This document shows positions 24,610-33,320 of a stretch of DNA of 64,000 nt, piece after piece. A model generated the notes under the pieces. That model was not told where the DNA came from. It ran no database searches and saw nothing but the letters and a program-made list of their open reading frames with translations. Every line of letters starts with the position of its first letter. Within the stretch, counting starts at the first letter, position 1. The stretch spans positions 24,691-88,690 of the forward strand of contig CAZCOH010000003.1 of NCBI GenBank assembly GCA_964500645.1, in the 5' to 3' direction. The stretch is from CAYFIW01 sp964500645. GTDB lineage: Bacteria; Chloroflexota; Dehalococcoidia; Lucifugimonadales; UBA826. The translations under genes were made by a program, and so were the position numbers.

Positions 24610-26283
24610 CTAGTACTGTCTAACGGTGGGAGTCCAATCGGTTATCACTACATCTTTGTATGATAGATTTGGTTTGCCTTCTACATCCGTAACTACTATA
24701 TGTTTTAGCCAGTTTTCGTCATCCCTGTCAGGCATGTCGGTTCTTGTGTGTGCCCCTCTACTTTCTGTTCTATCACTGGCACTTACTGCAATAGCTTCTG
24801 CACACTCTGTCATGAAGTCCAATTCCAAAGTGAATATTAAATTTGTGTTGAAAGTTTTAGTTTTATCAGCCACATATACCGATTTTGCACGCTCTTTTAT
24901 GGCTGCAATTTTTTTAACGCCCTCGGACATACCATGTTCTTCCCGAAACACCCCAAAATGTTCCTTCATAGTCGTTCCCATATCGAATCTAATTTGCCCA
25001 AACGACTCATTTTTTTCGTTGGATAACAATCTTTGTATGTTGTCCTTGTCTGAGTTTGCTGCCGAGTCATCAATATTTAAGTGTGTTTTGTTTCTGCTTA
25101 ACTCTGCAGCATGCACCCCTGATCTACGACCGAACACCAAGGTGTCTAGTAGAGAATTTGCACCTAGTCTATTACCCCCATGAACACTGACACAGGCTAC
25201 TTCACCGGCAGCATACAGACCTGGAACGTCGGTTTCTCCATCTATATTTGCTTTCACTCCGCCCATTTGATAGTGCATGCCTGGCATAATTGGTACAGGT
25301 TCCTTCACCATATCAACATTTGCAAAGTCCATTGCCAATTCTCTGATTTGCGATAGCCTTTCACTAATGTATTTTTCACCCAGATGTCTGAGATCTAAAA
25401 GAACACATCCGTCTATGCCCCTTCCCTCATTTATTTCTGTCTGCTCGCACCTTGATACGACGTCTCTAGAAGCAAGTTCTTTAAATTCAGGTGCATACTT
25501 CAACATAAATCTGTCATTTTCTGAGTTTAGAAGATATGCGCCTTCGCCTCTGGCCGCTTCACTAATTAAAACCCCACTGCCTTTTAATGTGGTTGGGTGA
25601 TATTGAACCATTTCCATATCCATGAGTGAGGCGCCAGCCTGATAGGCTAGGGTCATGCCGTCGCCAGTGCAAATCATCGCATTGGTACTTGGTTCAAATA
25701 CTCTTCCTAATCCACCTGCGGCCATTATTACTGCCTTAGCCCTAACTACCTCGATTTTTCCTGTTCTTATATCCATCATTACCACGCCACCGCAAACCCC
25801 ATCTCTCACAATTAAGGAAAGTACGAACCATTCTTCATAGACAAATGCCCCAGCTTTCACTATTTGTTCGTATAAGACATGCAGAAGTGCTTGCCCGGTG
25901 AAGTCCGCAACAAAAAATGTTCTATCTTTACGTTGTCCCCCGAAACTTCTTGTACCCAGCCTACCTTCCTCATCTCTGTTGAAAATGGCTCCCATGTGTT
26001 CCATGGCGATTACTTCCGATCCGGCTTCCCTGCACATTACCTCAATAGCATCTTGATCACCTAAAAAGTCACTGCCCTTTATCGTGTCGTACGCGTGGTC
26101 TTTCCAATCGTCTCCTCGGTCTGTAAGGGCGGCATTTATGCCGCCTTGAGCAGCATTAGAATGACTTCGTACTGGATGCACTTTTGAGACGACTGCAACG
26201 TCTGCGCCCGCTTCTTTTGCTGAAAGCGCAGCTCTCATACCTGCTAGTCCTGCACCAATAATTAAAACATCGTGATCTTGCAT
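24610..26283 (-). CDS. sdhA: Succinate dehydrogenase/fumarate reductase flavoprotein subunit
   Basis: A 557-residue flavoprotein. The FAD-binding GAGLAGMRAALSA motif lies near residue 10, and the covalent-FAD His is expected in the SHSNAAQGGINAAL stretch. The catalytic segment QYHPT and the MGGVKAN, SVHGGNRLGANSLLD motifs are present. ATG 26283 is chosen over GTG 26334, which would add a hydrophobic extension not usual in the family. There is no Tat signal, so the complex faces the cytoplasm. It is first in an operon of three and diverges from the ilv promoter. Confidence 0.95.
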   Translation of the reverse strand: MQDHDVLIIGAGLAGMRAALSAKEAGADVAVVSKVHPVRSHSNAAQGGINAALTDRGDDWKDHAYDTIKGSDFLGDQDAIEVMCREAGSEVIAMEHMGAIFNRDEEGRLGTRSFGGQRKDRTFFVADFTGQALLHVLYEQIVKAGAFVYEEWFVLSLIVRDGVCGGVVMMDIRTGKIEVVRAKAVIMAAGGLGRVFEPSTNAMICTGDGMTLAYQAGASLMDMEMVQYHPTTLKGSGVLISEAARGEGAYLLNSENDRFMLKYAPEFKELASRDVVSRCEQTEINEGRGIDGCVLLDLRHLGEKYISERLSQIRELAMDFANVDMVKEPVPIMPGMHYQMGGVKANIDGETDVPGLYAAGEVACVSVHGGNRLGANSLLDTLVFGRRSGVHAAELSRNKTHLNIDDSAANSDKDNIQRLLSNEKNESFGQIRFDMGTTMKEHFGVFREEHGMSEGVKKIAAIKERAKSVYVADKTKTFNTNLIFTLELDFMTECAEAIAVSASDRTESRGAHTRTDMPDRDDENWLKHIVVTDVEGKPNLSYKDVVITDWTPTVRQY

Positions 26284-26457
26284 TAAAAAAAGTACCCCCA
26301 AACTTACGAACAACTCAACAGAAAACGATAGCACAGGGATTGTAACCTAACAATATGACGACGCATCTTTGGTCTACTATTTTTAGCATTGTTAATTTCT
26401 AGATTAAGATTTCTCATTTAGTTGTTAGGGGAAAGCAATTTAAGTTATCCTTGTTCG

Positions 26458-26487
26458 TTGACGCGATATTTAAATGAGTGATAAAAT
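26458..26487 (+). promoter_or_regulatory. Sigma-70-type promoter of the ilv-leu operon
   Basis: TTGACG (26458-26463) and TAAAAT (26482-26487) are separated by 18 bases. Transcription would start near 26494 and produce a leader of about 340 bases, containing the T-box, before ilvB. Confidence 0.65.
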
Positions 26488-26493
26488 CGTGCG

Positions 26494-26800
26494 CCTGCGT
26501 GGAGACTTTTTTAGTTTTCATTAAGGAACTGCATAATGATGCTTTGAGAGGGAGTAGTAACCGGAGGATACAGTTTACAGAGAAACCAAGGTTTGCTGAG
26601 ACTTGGTGGTTGGATGAAACGGTGAACTCGCCCAGGAGCACATTTTCTAAAGCTTTGATATGTCTAGGGAAATGCGGTGGCTACGTTATAGCTAATGAGT
26701 GGCCTTTATATGTTACTAAACATGTTCTGGCAACGTGGGTGGTACCACGGGATCTCTGTTTCCCGTCCCATATTTTGGGCGGGATTTTTGTTTTTGGAAA
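26494..26800 (+). ncRNA. T-box riboswitch leader, probably leucine-specific
   Basis: The T-box sequence AACGTGGGTGGTACCACG (26732-26749) closely matches the consensus. Its UGGU would pair with the ACCA end of uncharged tRNA. The antiterminator helix ACGGGA (26746-26751) with TCCCGT (26761-26766) competes with the terminator at 26761-26795 for the same TCCCGT. Upstream is a stem I-like region with AGTA (26553-26556) and GGTGAACTCGCCC; CTC at 26627-26629 right after GAA is the best specifier candidate (Leu). The discriminator match (A) suits Leu, Ile and Val alike. Downstream ilv and leu genes agree. The exact stem I fold needs alignment. Confidence 0.9.
26761..26795 (+). terminator. Regulated terminator of the T-box leader
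   Basis: TCCCGTCCCA (26761-26770) pairs with TGGGCGGGA (26776-26784), leaving one bulged base, and is followed by TTTTTGTTTTT. The 5' arm is shared with the antiterminator, which is the hallmark of T-box transcription attenuation. Confidence 0.9.
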
Positions 26801-26831
26801 TAAATTACATAGTTTAGTTGGGGTGACACAG

Positions 26832-28526
26832 ATGAAAATGAAAGGGGCACAAATCGTATGTGAAAGTCTTCTAAGAGAAGGCTGCAACGTTGTGTTTGGA
26901 ATACCAGGAGGAGCGATCCTACCCCTTTACCAGACGCTTCCCGAATTTCCAGATCTAAGGCATATATTAGTTAGGCATGAGCAGGGAGCTTCACATGCGG
27001 CTGACGGGTATGCGAGAGTTACAGGTCGGCCTGGTGTTGCATTTGCCACTTCTGGTCCTGGAGCCACTAACCTTGTGACTGGCATAGCTTCTGCCCAAAT
27101 GGATTCAGTCCCGATGGTAATAGTAACGGGACAAGTGGCAACCACTGTTATCGGTTCAGATGCGTTTCAGGAGACAGATATTACAGGTATCACTCTGCCC
27201 ATCACCAAGCATAATTTTCTTGTGATGGATGCATCGGATATCGCGCAAGTGATTAAGGACGCGTTTCATATAGCCAATACTGGTAGGCCAGGACCAGTTC
27301 TTGTTGACATTCCAAGAGATATATTTCTACAAGAAGTGGAATATACAGTTCCAACAGAAATTGATCTCCCTGGTTATTCTCCAACGACCATTGGTAACAC
27401 TAAGCAATTAAAGCGGGCGGCAGAATTAATAAAGAATTCAAAAAAACCGGTCATTTTGGCGGGACATGGTGTACTAATTTCTCAAGCATATTCTGAGCTT
27501 AAAGATCTGGCTGAGAATGCGCAGATTCCGGTCATAACGACCCTTCTTGGTATAAGTTGCTTTCCAGAGGACCATGTTTTGTCAGCGGGTTGGCCAGGTA
27601 TGCACGGTTTGGCGTATTCAAGTTTGGCGATCGATGAATCCGATTTATTGATTGCTTTGGGGATGAGATTTGATGACCGCATCACTGGTAACCCCAGTAA
27701 GTTCTCAACTAATTCTAAGAAAATTCATGTTGATATAGATCCGTCTGAAATAGGGAAGAACATACATGTGGATGTGCCTATAGTTGGGGATGTTAAAGAG
27801 GTGCTCTCATCACTTAACAAGTTGGTTGAGCCTAAGACACACCCTGATTGGATAAAGAGAATAGAACAACTCAAAAAAGAACATCCGTCACTAGATTTGC
27901 CCAAAACTGAGAAGTTACTTGCACGACAAGTCATTAAAGATATTTCAGAGATTACTGATGGAAGGTCCATTGTTGTCACAGGCGTTGGACAACACCAAAT
28001 GTGGGCTGCCCAGCATTACACTTTTAAAGAGCCTTGTTCACTGATAACGTCTGGTGGATCCGGAACAATGGGATTTGAGGTTCCTGCTGCTATGGGGGCT
28101 CAGGTAGCGAAACCAGATAGTACAGTATGGTCGATCGCCGGAGATGGTGGTTTCCAGATGACTATGAGTGAGTTAGCTACTATCGCTGAAAATAATCTCC
28201 CTGTGAAGTTCGCTATTCTAAACAATGGATTCTTAGGAATGGTTAGGCAATGGCAGGAGATTTTTTACGAGAGTTCGTATGTTTCGACTGCATATACGGG
28301 CAATCCTGATTTTGTGAAACTTGCAGAGGCTTTCAACATCAAGGGCATTCGGGTGAGTGACAAGGCCCAAGTTAAATCGGCTATTCAAGAGGCAATGGAT
28401 CACGACGGTCCAGTTTTGATAGATTTCATAGTAGAACAGGAAGAAAATGTTTACCCAATGATACCTTCTGGGATGACCGTGGCAGATATTATCGAAGAGC
28501 CAATTAATGAGAGAGTAACAGTATGA
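26832..28526 (+). CDS. ilvB: Acetolactate synthase large (catalytic) subunit
   Basis: A ThDP-dependent enzyme of 564 residues that makes acetolactate or acetohydroxybutyrate, the first common step of Val/Leu/Ile synthesis. The catalytic Glu lies in RHEQGASHAADGYAR (near residue 47). The ThDP/Mg motif is GDGGFQMTMSELATIAEN with LNNGFLGMVRQWQ (near residues 437-475). The open frame extends upstream to 26478, but that part is the T-box RNA, so ATG 26832 (MKMKGAQIVCESL), matching the family start, is used. Transcription is controlled by the T-box. Its last codons overlap the ilvN start. Confidence 0.96.
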   Translation: MKMKGAQIVCESLLREGCNVVFGIPGGAILPLYQTLPEFPDLRHILVRHEQGASHAADGYARVTGRPGVAFATSGPGATNLVTGIASAQMDSVPMVIVTGQVATTVIGSDAFQETDITGITLPITKHNFLVMDASDIAQVIKDAFHIANTGRPGPVLVDIPRDIFLQEVEYTVPTEIDLPGYSPTTIGNTKQLKRAAELIKNSKKPVILAGHGVLISQAYSELKDLAENAQIPVITTLLGISCFPEDHVLSAGWPGMHGLAYSSLAIDESDLLIALGMRFDDRITGNPSKFSTNSKKIHVDIDPSEIGKNIHVDVPIVGDVKEVLSSLNKLVEPKTHPDWIKRIEQLKKEHPSLDLPKTEKLLARQVIKDISEITDGRSIVVTGVGQHQMWAAQHYTFKEPCSLITSGGSGTMGFEVPAAMGAQVAKPDSTVWSIAGDGGFQMTMSELATIAENNLPVKFAILNNGFLGMVRQWQEIFYESSYVSTAYTGNPDFVKLAEAFNIKGIRVSDKAQVKSAIQEAMDHDGPVLIDFIVEQEENVYPMIPSGMTVADIIEEPINERVTV

Positions 28527-29035
28527 CCCAGCGCATTGAACGCCACACTGTAACAGCACTCGTTGAAGACCGACCCGGAGTTCTCAATCGTATTTCGAGC
28601 ATGTTTAGAAGAAGAGGGTATAACATATCCAGCTTGGCCGTAGGGCAAAGCGAAACTGAAGGATTGTCAAGGATGACGTTCGTTGTTGAAGGAGACCCTG
28701 ACACGGTAGAGATGGTTTCGAAGAACTTACATAAATTGGTTGAAGTTATAAAAGTTGTAAACATATCCCAAGATAATGTCGTGTCAAGAGAATTGGCTTT
28801 AGTAAGGGTTGAATCTGATGCTTCATCGAGAAGCGAAATCATGCAGATAATAGATATTTTCAGGGCGAAAATAGTTGATGTTTCACAAGGCACCTTAATC
28901 GTCGAGGTAACGGGCGATGAAGACAAGGTAGATTCTCTAGTCGATCTACTTGGCACATTTGGAGTTAAAGAAGTAATGCGTACCGGTACAATAGCTATGA
29001 GCAGGGGAGTGTCTTTTGAGCAAGAGACTCAATGA
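28523..29035 (+). CDS. ilvN: Acetolactate synthase small (regulatory) subunit
   Basis: A 170-residue protein with the N-terminal ACT domain (TVTALVEDRPGVLNRISSMF, then RRRGYNISSLAVG) and the second ALS_ss_C domain (RELALVRVESDASSRSEIMQI). It binds valine and activates the catalytic subunit in this family. The ATG overlaps the ilvB stop (ATGA, four bases), giving translational coupling. The length is typical of the IlvN/IlvH group. Confidence 0.95.
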   Translation: MTQRIERHTVTALVEDRPGVLNRISSMFRRRGYNISSLAVGQSETEGLSRMTFVVEGDPDTVEMVSKNLHKLVEVIKVVNISQDNVVSRELALVRVESDASSRSEIMQIIDIFRAKIVDVSQGTLIVEVTGDEDKVDSLVDLLGTFGVKEVMRTGTIAMSRGVSFEQETQ

Positions 29036-29101
29036 CAAAGATCTATTGATAATGCCTAACAATTCATATAAAGGTTAATCTAATTTAGGAGTTTGATAAC
29101 A

Positions 29102-30103
29102 ATGCCAGCGAAGATGTATTACGAAACAGATGTAGATATGTCACTTTTGGATGACCAAAAAATTGGAATTATTGGTTATGGTAGTCAAGGGCATGCGCAC
29201 GCATTAAATTTAAAGGATTCTGGCTTGCAGGTCTCGGTTGGTCTTTACGAGGGAAGTCAGAGTTGGGCAAAAGCCGAAGAAGATGGACTTAAAGTTGGCA
29301 CAGTAGCTGAGGTCTGCGAGGAATCCGATGTGATAATGCTGCTAATACCTGACCACATACAGGCTCAAGTTTACAGAGACTCAGTGTTACCTCACCTTCT
29401 TCCAGGAAAGACATTGATGTTTGCTCATGGATTTAACATTCATTACGATGCAATCGTCCCTCCTGAAAATGTTGATGTGACGATGGTTGCTCCAAAAGCG
29501 CCGGGCCATAGAATGAGGGAGGTGTATACAAAAGAATCGGGAGTACCCGGGTTGCTTGCAGTTCATCAAGACTCTTCTGGAAATGCCCACGGGATTGGTC
29601 TAGCTTATGCAAGAGGAATAGGTTGTACAAGAGCGGGCGTTCTTGATACAACATTTAAAGAGGAAACTGAGACAGATCTGTTTGGAGAACAAGCAGTTCT
29701 ATGTGGTGGTGTAGCGGAGCTTGTAAAAGCGGCTTTTGAAACCCTTGTTGAAGCTGGTTATCAGCCTGAGTCAGCATATTTTGAATGCATGCATGAGCTC
29801 AAACTTATCGTTGATTTGTTCTACCAAGGTGGGATGGAATATATGAGGTATTCCGTAAGCGATACTGCTGAGTACGGAGATTACACTAGAGGACCTGTCG
29901 TGATTGACGATAGTGTTAAAGAAAAAATGAGGGAAGTGCTAGACCAGATACAAGATGGCACCTTCGCAAGAGAATGGATTACAGAAAACGATGAAGGTAG
30001 GCCGACTTTTAATAGGTTGAGAGAGGAAAATGCAGGTCACCCCATTGAGAAAGTTGGTAAAGAATTAAGGTCCATGATGTCTTTTCTAACGGATTCTGAT
30101 TAA
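29102..30103 (+). CDS. ilvC: Ketol-acid reductoisomerase, class I
   Basis: A 333-residue enzyme that converts acetolactate to dihydroxyisovalerate. The nucleotide-binding motif is GYGSQGHAHALNLKDSG (near residue 22). The metal-binding knotted domain carries ETETDLFGEQAVLCGG (near residue 186) and ECMHELKLIVDL. The cofactor loop reads GLYEGSQS, with Tyr-Glu where NADPH-dependent enzymes normally show Arg-Pro or similar. ATG 29102 is chosen, with AGGAG ten bases upstream. It continues the operon 66 bases after ilvN. Confidence 0.95.
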   Translation: MPAKMYYETDVDMSLLDDQKIGIIGYGSQGHAHALNLKDSGLQVSVGLYEGSQSWAKAEEDGLKVGTVAEVCEESDVIMLLIPDHIQAQVYRDSVLPHLLPGKTLMFAHGFNIHYDAIVPPENVDVTMVAPKAPGHRMREVYTKESGVPGLLAVHQDSSGNAHGIGLAYARGIGCTRAGVLDTTFKEETETDLFGEQAVLCGGVAELVKAAFETLVEAGYQPESAYFECMHELKLIVDLFYQGGMEYMRYSVSDTAEYGDYTRGPVVIDDSVKEKMREVLDQIQDGTFAREWITENDEGRPTFNRLREENAGHPIEKVGKELRSMMSFLTDSD

Positions 30104-30139
30104 CCTGGGTTTTTAGAACTTTAATCATAGGTGGTTAGT

Positions 30140-30250
30140 ATGTCTGGTATGAAGTTTAAAAATGAAATTTGTATGAGGAATGAACACGCAGTTCGCTTAA
30201 GTGGTTTGGTCTTGGCAGGGCTGAACCCAGCGGACTGCGTTGTCCTGTGA
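30140..30250 (+). CDS. Short leader ORF upstream of leuA (candidate leucine leader peptide)
   Basis: ATG 30140 has AGGTGG five bases upstream and opens a 36-codon frame ending with TGA at 30248-30250. The C-terminal part, RLSGLVLAGLNPADCVVL, contains five leucines and three valines. Those codons lie inside a strong RNA hairpin (30186-30240). It begins 36 bases after ilvC and ends 54 bases before leuA. The arrangement suggests ribosome-mediated control of leuA by charged tRNA-Leu. It may instead be a small protein or chance. No T-run terminator follows, so an effect on translation or mRNA stability is more likely than classical attenuation. Confidence 0.45.
   Translation: MSGMKFKNEICMRNEHAVRLSGLVLAGLNPADCVVL
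30186..30240 (+). promoter_or_regulatory. Stable RNA hairpin in the ilvC-leuA spacer
   Basis: ACGCAGTTCGCT (30186-30197) pairs with AGCGGACTGCGT (30229-30240) over 12 base pairs with one G-U pair. An inner GGTT/AACC helix (30203-30206 with 30224-30227) extends it. It overlaps the Leu-rich codons of the leader ORF. Confidence 0.6.
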
Positions 30251-30304
30251 AGATTTGGGATAGACGACGGATATTTTTAACCGAGAAACTGTTTGGAGGT
30301 TCCA

Positions 30305-31828
30305 ATGTCACAGGAAAAGGTAATAATTTTTGATACAACATTAAGAGATGGCGAACAATCGGCTGGGATTGGATTGACTACTCAGGAAAAATTAGAGATT
30401 GCACAGCAGTTGGAAAGACTAGGAGTCGATGTTATTGAAGCAGGATTTGCTGCTAGTTCGCCTGGAGATTTAGAAGCAGTCCAAACGATTGCTGCCCAGG
30501 TTAGGAGCCCGATCATAACTTCCTTGGCTCGTTGCTATATACCCGACGTAGATGCGGCATGGGAGGGAGTCAAAGGAGCAGCTAAACCAAGGATTCATGT
30601 GTTTATTTCCAGTTCTGATAATCACATAATGAATCTACTTCGAAAGAATCCTGAAGATGTATTGGAGACCGCTGTAGCATCGGTTGCAAGGGCCAAAACA
30701 TATTGCGACGATGTGGAATTTTCACCTATGGATGCAACTCGGACCGATCCAGAGTATCTGTTTAAGATGCTTGAATCGGTGATAGAGGCTGGAGCTAACA
30801 CAGTGAACATTGCCGATACAGTGGGCTACACTATACCTTCCGAATTTGCCCAGCGTATCGAGGACATAAAGGAAAATGTGCCCAATATTGATAAAGCTGT
30901 AATTAGCGTACATTGCCATAATGATCTAGGTCTATCAGTGGCGAACAGTCTTGCTGCGGTTAAGGCCGGAGTCAGGCAGGTAGAGGGGTGTATTAACGGT
31001 CTAGGAGAGCGTGCAGGGAATGCTTCCTTAGAAGAAATCATTATGGCTTTAGAGACTAGGGATGATTTATTCGATGTCTCTACCAGCATAGATACTACCC
31101 AGATATATAGAACTAGCCGCCTTGTTAGCGATATAACGGGATTTCCAGTACAACCCAACAAAGCCATTGTTGGAGCTAACGCGTTTAGACATGCCTCTGG
31201 TATTCATCAGGATGGAGTTATCAAAGATAGGAGCACCTACGAGATAATTGATCCTAAAACTGTAGGCTGGCCGAGTAATTCACTCGTTTTAGGCAAACTA
31301 AGTGGTAGGGCAGGTTTGAGAGCTCGATTAGAAGAGCTTGGATACCATCTTGAACAGGAAGAGCTTAACGAGGTGTTTGAAGCCTTTAAGTCGTTGGCTG
31401 ATAGAAAGCGAGAGGTTACCGATCAGGATTTGGAATCACTGATGTCAACCACTCGGAGGACAGCAGATGTTCCCACTATTTATGAACTACTGCATGTACA
31501 GGTTTCTACTGGCGATCACGAAGTTCCAACCGCGACAGTGAAAATTAATTCTCCCACTGGGGAAGAGATTGTTGACGCGGCCACTGGAACTGGCCCGGTC
31601 GATGCAGTATATCAAGCAATTAATAGGGTGATAGGAGTTGAAAACAGACTGACAGAATTTAGAGTTGACGCTGTTACGGAAGGTATCGATTCACTTGGGG
31701 ATGTAACTATTCGTATCGAGAGTAATTCAGATGTGTATGTCGGGAGAGGTAGCGACACGGATATAATAGTAGCAAGTGCTAAAGCGTATATGAACGCCCT
31801 CAATAGAGCTCTTTCTGTAACCGAGTAA
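30305..31828 (+). CDS. leuA: 2-isopropylmalate synthase
   Basis: A 507-residue enzyme that condenses acetyl-CoA with 2-oxoisovalerate, the committed step to leucine. The catalytic TIM barrel has the FDTTLRDGEQSAGIG motif (near residue 9), the metal-binding HCHNDLGLSVANSLAA (near residue 201) and a NGLGERAGNASLEEI stretch. The C-terminal LeuA_dimer regulatory domain (VSTGDHEVPTATVKI onwards) is present, so leucine feedback is expected. ATG 30305 follows GGAGGT by four bases. A citramalate synthase is a less likely alternative given the leuC-leuD neighbours. Confidence 0.95.
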   Translation: MSQEKVIIFDTTLRDGEQSAGIGLTTQEKLEIAQQLERLGVDVIEAGFAASSPGDLEAVQTIAAQVRSPIITSLARCYIPDVDAAWEGVKGAAKPRIHVFISSSDNHIMNLLRKNPEDVLETAVASVARAKTYCDDVEFSPMDATRTDPEYLFKMLESVIEAGANTVNIADTVGYTIPSEFAQRIEDIKENVPNIDKAVISVHCHNDLGLSVANSLAAVKAGVRQVEGCINGLGERAGNASLEEIIMALETRDDLFDVSTSIDTTQIYRTSRLVSDITGFPVQPNKAIVGANAFRHASGIHQDGVIKDRSTYEIIDPKTVGWPSNSLVLGKLSGRAGLRARLEELGYHLEQEELNEVFEAFKSLADRKREVTDQDLESLMSTTRRTADVPTIYELLHVQVSTGDHEVPTATVKINSPTGEEIVDAATGTGPVDAVYQAINRVIGVENRLTEFRVDAVTEGIDSLGDVTIRIESNSDVYVGRGSDTDIIVASAKAYMNALNRALSVTE

Positions 31829-31900
31829 TGAATATAACTAGTTTTATAAATTGAAGCCCTAGTAAAGATGACTAGGTGAATAATTTAAATGGAGTTTTTA

Positions 31901-33304
31901 ATGTCTCCTAAGACCATGTTTGAAAAAATTTGGGATGCACATGTTGTTAAAGAAGAGACAGGGAAGCCAAGCGTGCTTTATGTGGACCTACATTTAGTAC
32001 ATGAAGTTACCTCTCCACAGGCCTTTGACGGTTTACGAATGGCGGGAAGGGAAGTCAGAAGAAAGGATCTTACTGTAGCTGTTGCCGATCATAACACTCC
32101 TACGTGGGATTTAAGTCTTCCTATTACTGATCCCATTGCCCAGCAACAGTTGGACGCTTTGTCAAAAAATTGTGAAGACTTCGGTATAACTTTGCATGAC
32201 AGATTTAGTCCGATGCAAGGGATAGTTCATGTTATCGGACCTGAACAAGGACATACTCAACCTGGAAAAACCATCGTATGTGGAGACAGCCACACTTCTA
32301 CTCATGGCGCTTTCGGTGCATTTGCAATGGGTATAGGTACATCTGAAGTGGAGCATGTACTAGCGACGCAAACTTTGAGACAGTTCAAACCTAAAACTAT
32401 GGAAGTTAGGGTAAACGGAGAACTTTCTAGTGGAGTCACCGCTAAAGATATTATCCTTGCGATCATAGGAAAAATAGGCACAGCTGGGGCAACAGGACAT
32501 GTGATTGAGTACACGGGAAGTGCTATTCAGGCTCTCTCTATGGAAGGCCGTATGACTGTTTGTAATATGAGTATTGAGGCAGGTGCCAGGGCTGGTATGG
32601 TGGCTCCAGATAAGACCACATTTGAATACATGAGGGGGCGAGAATTCGTTCCGCAGGGAAGTGATTTTGATGATGCTGTGGAGGAATGGGAGAAACTCTC
32701 AACTGACGCGGGAGCAACCTATGACAAGGTTATTGAAATAGAGGCTTCAGAATTGGAGCCATTTGTCAGTTGGGGAACAAATCCAGGTATGGTCGTTCCT
32801 GTAACTGCTACAGTACCTGATCCAAATGATTTTCAGGACGAAGGTGATAAAGAATCAGTTCAAAGAGCCTTAGAATATATGGACTTGAATCCTGGCATGA
32901 AAATCGAAGACATATATATCGACAGAGTTTTTATAGGTTCTTGTACGAATTCACGTATAGAGGATTTGAGGTCGGCTGCGAAGATTGCTGAAGGGAACCA
33001 AGTAGACAAAAACGTATATGCGATGGTTGTTCCAGGATCTAACGCTATTAAGAGGCAGGCCGAGGAGGAGGGATTGGATAAGGTCTTTATTGAAGCTGGG
33101 TTTGATTGGAGGGAGGCGGGCTGTTCAATGTGTCTGGGTATGAATCCTGATATTTTGCAGCCGGGTGAACGTTGTGCGTCTACATCTAACAGGAATTTTG
33201 AAGGCAGACAGGGAAAGGGTGGAAGAACTCATCTTGTAAGTCCAGAAATGGCAGCAGCGGCCGCGCTCAAAGGACATTTCGTAGATATAAGATACTGGGA
33301 TTAA
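31901..33304 (+). CDS. leuC: 3-isopropylmalate dehydratase large subunit
   Basis: A 467-residue aconitase-family subunit carrying the [4Fe-4S] cluster. The cluster ligands are in FIGSCTNSR (near residue 345) and CSMCLGMNPD (near residue 407). The substrate segment VCGDSHTSTHGAFGA lies near residue 127. ATG 31901 is chosen because GGAG (31891-31894) lies seven bases before it; an in-frame ATG at 31889 sits on that ribosome site. It works with LeuD, 16 bases downstream, to isomerise isopropylmalate. Confidence 0.96.
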   Translation: MSPKTMFEKIWDAHVVKEETGKPSVLYVDLHLVHEVTSPQAFDGLRMAGREVRRKDLTVAVADHNTPTWDLSLPITDPIAQQQLDALSKNCEDFGITLHDRFSPMQGIVHVIGPEQGHTQPGKTIVCGDSHTSTHGAFGAFAMGIGTSEVEHVLATQTLRQFKPKTMEVRVNGELSSGVTAKDIILAIIGKIGTAGATGHVIEYTGSAIQALSMEGRMTVCNMSIEAGARAGMVAPDKTTFEYMRGREFVPQGSDFDDAVEEWEKLSTDAGATYDKVIEIEASELEPFVSWGTNPGMVVPVTATVPDPNDFQDEGDKESVQRALEYMDLNPGMKIEDIYIDRVFIGSCTNSRIEDLRSAAKIAEGNQVDKNVYAMVVPGSNAIKRQAEEEGLDKVFIEAGFDWREAGCSMCLGMNPDILQPGERCASTSNRNFEGRQGKGGRTHLVSPEMAAAAALKGHFVDIRYWD

Positions 33305-33320
33305 TTGAGGATATTAAGTT

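Noticed and set aside
24626..25183. 185-residue plus-strand frame opposite sdhA
   Set aside because: Antisense shadow of a well-supported gene; no domain or ribosome site.
26478..26831. In-frame N-terminal extension of IlvB
   Set aside because: This part is the T-box leader RNA, and its translation does not resemble acetolactate synthase; the family N-terminus begins at 26832.
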